From an uncultured Kiritimatiellota bacterium (GTDB taxonomy: Bacteria > Verrucomicrobiota > Kiritimatiellia > RFP12 > UBA1067): a stretch of 13,548 nt of DNA. Each line of letters starts with the position of its first letter. Position 1 is the first letter of the stretch. Of the stretch, positions 13,442 to 13,548 are shown piece by piece. The translations under genes were made by a program, and so were the position numbers. Below the pieces are notes generated by a model that worked only from the letters and a program-made list of their open reading frames with translations, had not been told where the DNA came from and searched no databases. The stretch lies in contig CAKTZI010000072.1 in assembly GCA_934635385.1 (NCBI GenBank), positions 1 to 13,548 on the forward strand, read 5' to 3'.

Positions 13442-13450
13442 ATTATACCA
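13442..13450 (-). promoter_or_regulatory. Extended -10 promoter of adk, TGGTATAAT
   Basis: The minus strand reads ATGGTATAATACG, a perfect extended -10, ending about 10 nt before the adk ATG. The predicted start site is near 13435, giving a leader of about 4 nt without a Shine-Dalgarno site. No -35 consensus was seen. The same motif in similar context occurs at 643-651. Confidence 0.65.
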
Positions 13451-13455
13451 TAATC

Positions 13456-13548
13456 TCACGTCGCGGGCGTCGACTTGTCGACGATCGCGCAGATGCAGCA
13501 GTCCGACCACACGTTCTCCGCCGTCTCGATCATGTCGATGATCGTGTA
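13456..13548 (-). CDS. 3' end of an unidentified gene (30 aa, partial)
   Basis: The minus strand is open from the window edge to TGA at 13456-13458. The C-terminal residues are IIDMIETAENVWSDC, then CICAIVDKSTPAT. The DCCIC cysteine cluster is notable, but I do not recognise the family. It ends only 25 nt before the adk start, with the adk promoter in between. The frame was chosen because it stays open and has a protein-like mix, unlike the Arg-rich alternative frame. The last codons contain a perfect inverted repeat (13469-13484, arms CGTCGAC around TT). Confidence 0.5.
   Translation of the reverse strand, partial: YTIIDMIETAENVWSDCCICAIVDKSTPAT

Noticed and set aside
13469..13484. CGTCGAC-TT-GTCGACG inverted repeat as a terminator of the upstream gene
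   Set aside because: It sits within the last codons before the stop and has no T-run; possibly an operator, but nothing supports it.

Overview
The window is GC-rich bacterial DNA. Almost every gene lies on the minus strand, so transcription runs from high to low coordinates. A secreted sugar-degradation cluster (DUF1080, a Tat-exported Gfo/Idh/MocA oxidoreductase, a Tat-exported TIM-barrel epimerase-like protein and a GH27 alpha-galactosidase), plus the remnant of a XylR-type regulator, suggests a member of the Planctomycetes-Verrucomicrobia-Lentisphaerae-Kiritimatiellota group, probably an uncultured polysaccharide degrader. This placement rests on gene style only; no phylogenetic marker was compared.

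Layout from right to left, in the direction of transcription: (1) 13456-13548, the 3' end of an unidentified gene. (2) 13431-12024, adk and map (adenylate kinase, methionine aminopeptidase), with an extended -10 promoter almost touching the adk ATG. (3) 11913-8504, gmd and fcl (GDP-mannose to GDP-L-fucose), then a secreted beta-lactamase-fold serine hydrolase. A hairpin at about 8440-8459 probably ends this unit. (4) 8375-7014, an M18 metallo-aminopeptidase with its own near-leaderless promoter. (5) 6935-1131, a five-gene carbohydrate operon: DUF1080 lipoprotein, Gfo/Idh/MocA oxidoreductase, TIM-barrel protein, DedA membrane protein, GH27 alpha-galactosidase. The last three genes are packed with 1-nt or overlapping junctions. 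(6) 1134 to about 661 (plus strand), the eroded ligand-binding domain of a XylR/LacI-type regulator, convergent with GH27. (7) 660-1, a decayed defence-type locus: a promoter, a small Cys-rich ORF, an EcoRI-family adenine methyltransferase cut by an amber codon, and, joined out of frame, a piece of a DUF262 protein.

The most interesting functional unit is the carbohydrate operon. DUF1080, a Gfo/Idh/MocA dehydrogenase and a TIM-barrel partner are the enzyme types of the recently recognised 3-keto-glycoside route (C3 oxidation, elimination, hydration). Here all three carry export signals and lipobox-like cysteines, which suggests a membrane-anchored, extracytoplasmic version coupled to alpha-galactosidase and a DedA protein. 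The left end of the window is a zone of gene decay, with one broken regulator and two broken defence genes within 1.1 kb. No tRNA, rRNA, CRISPR array or insertion sequence was seen.
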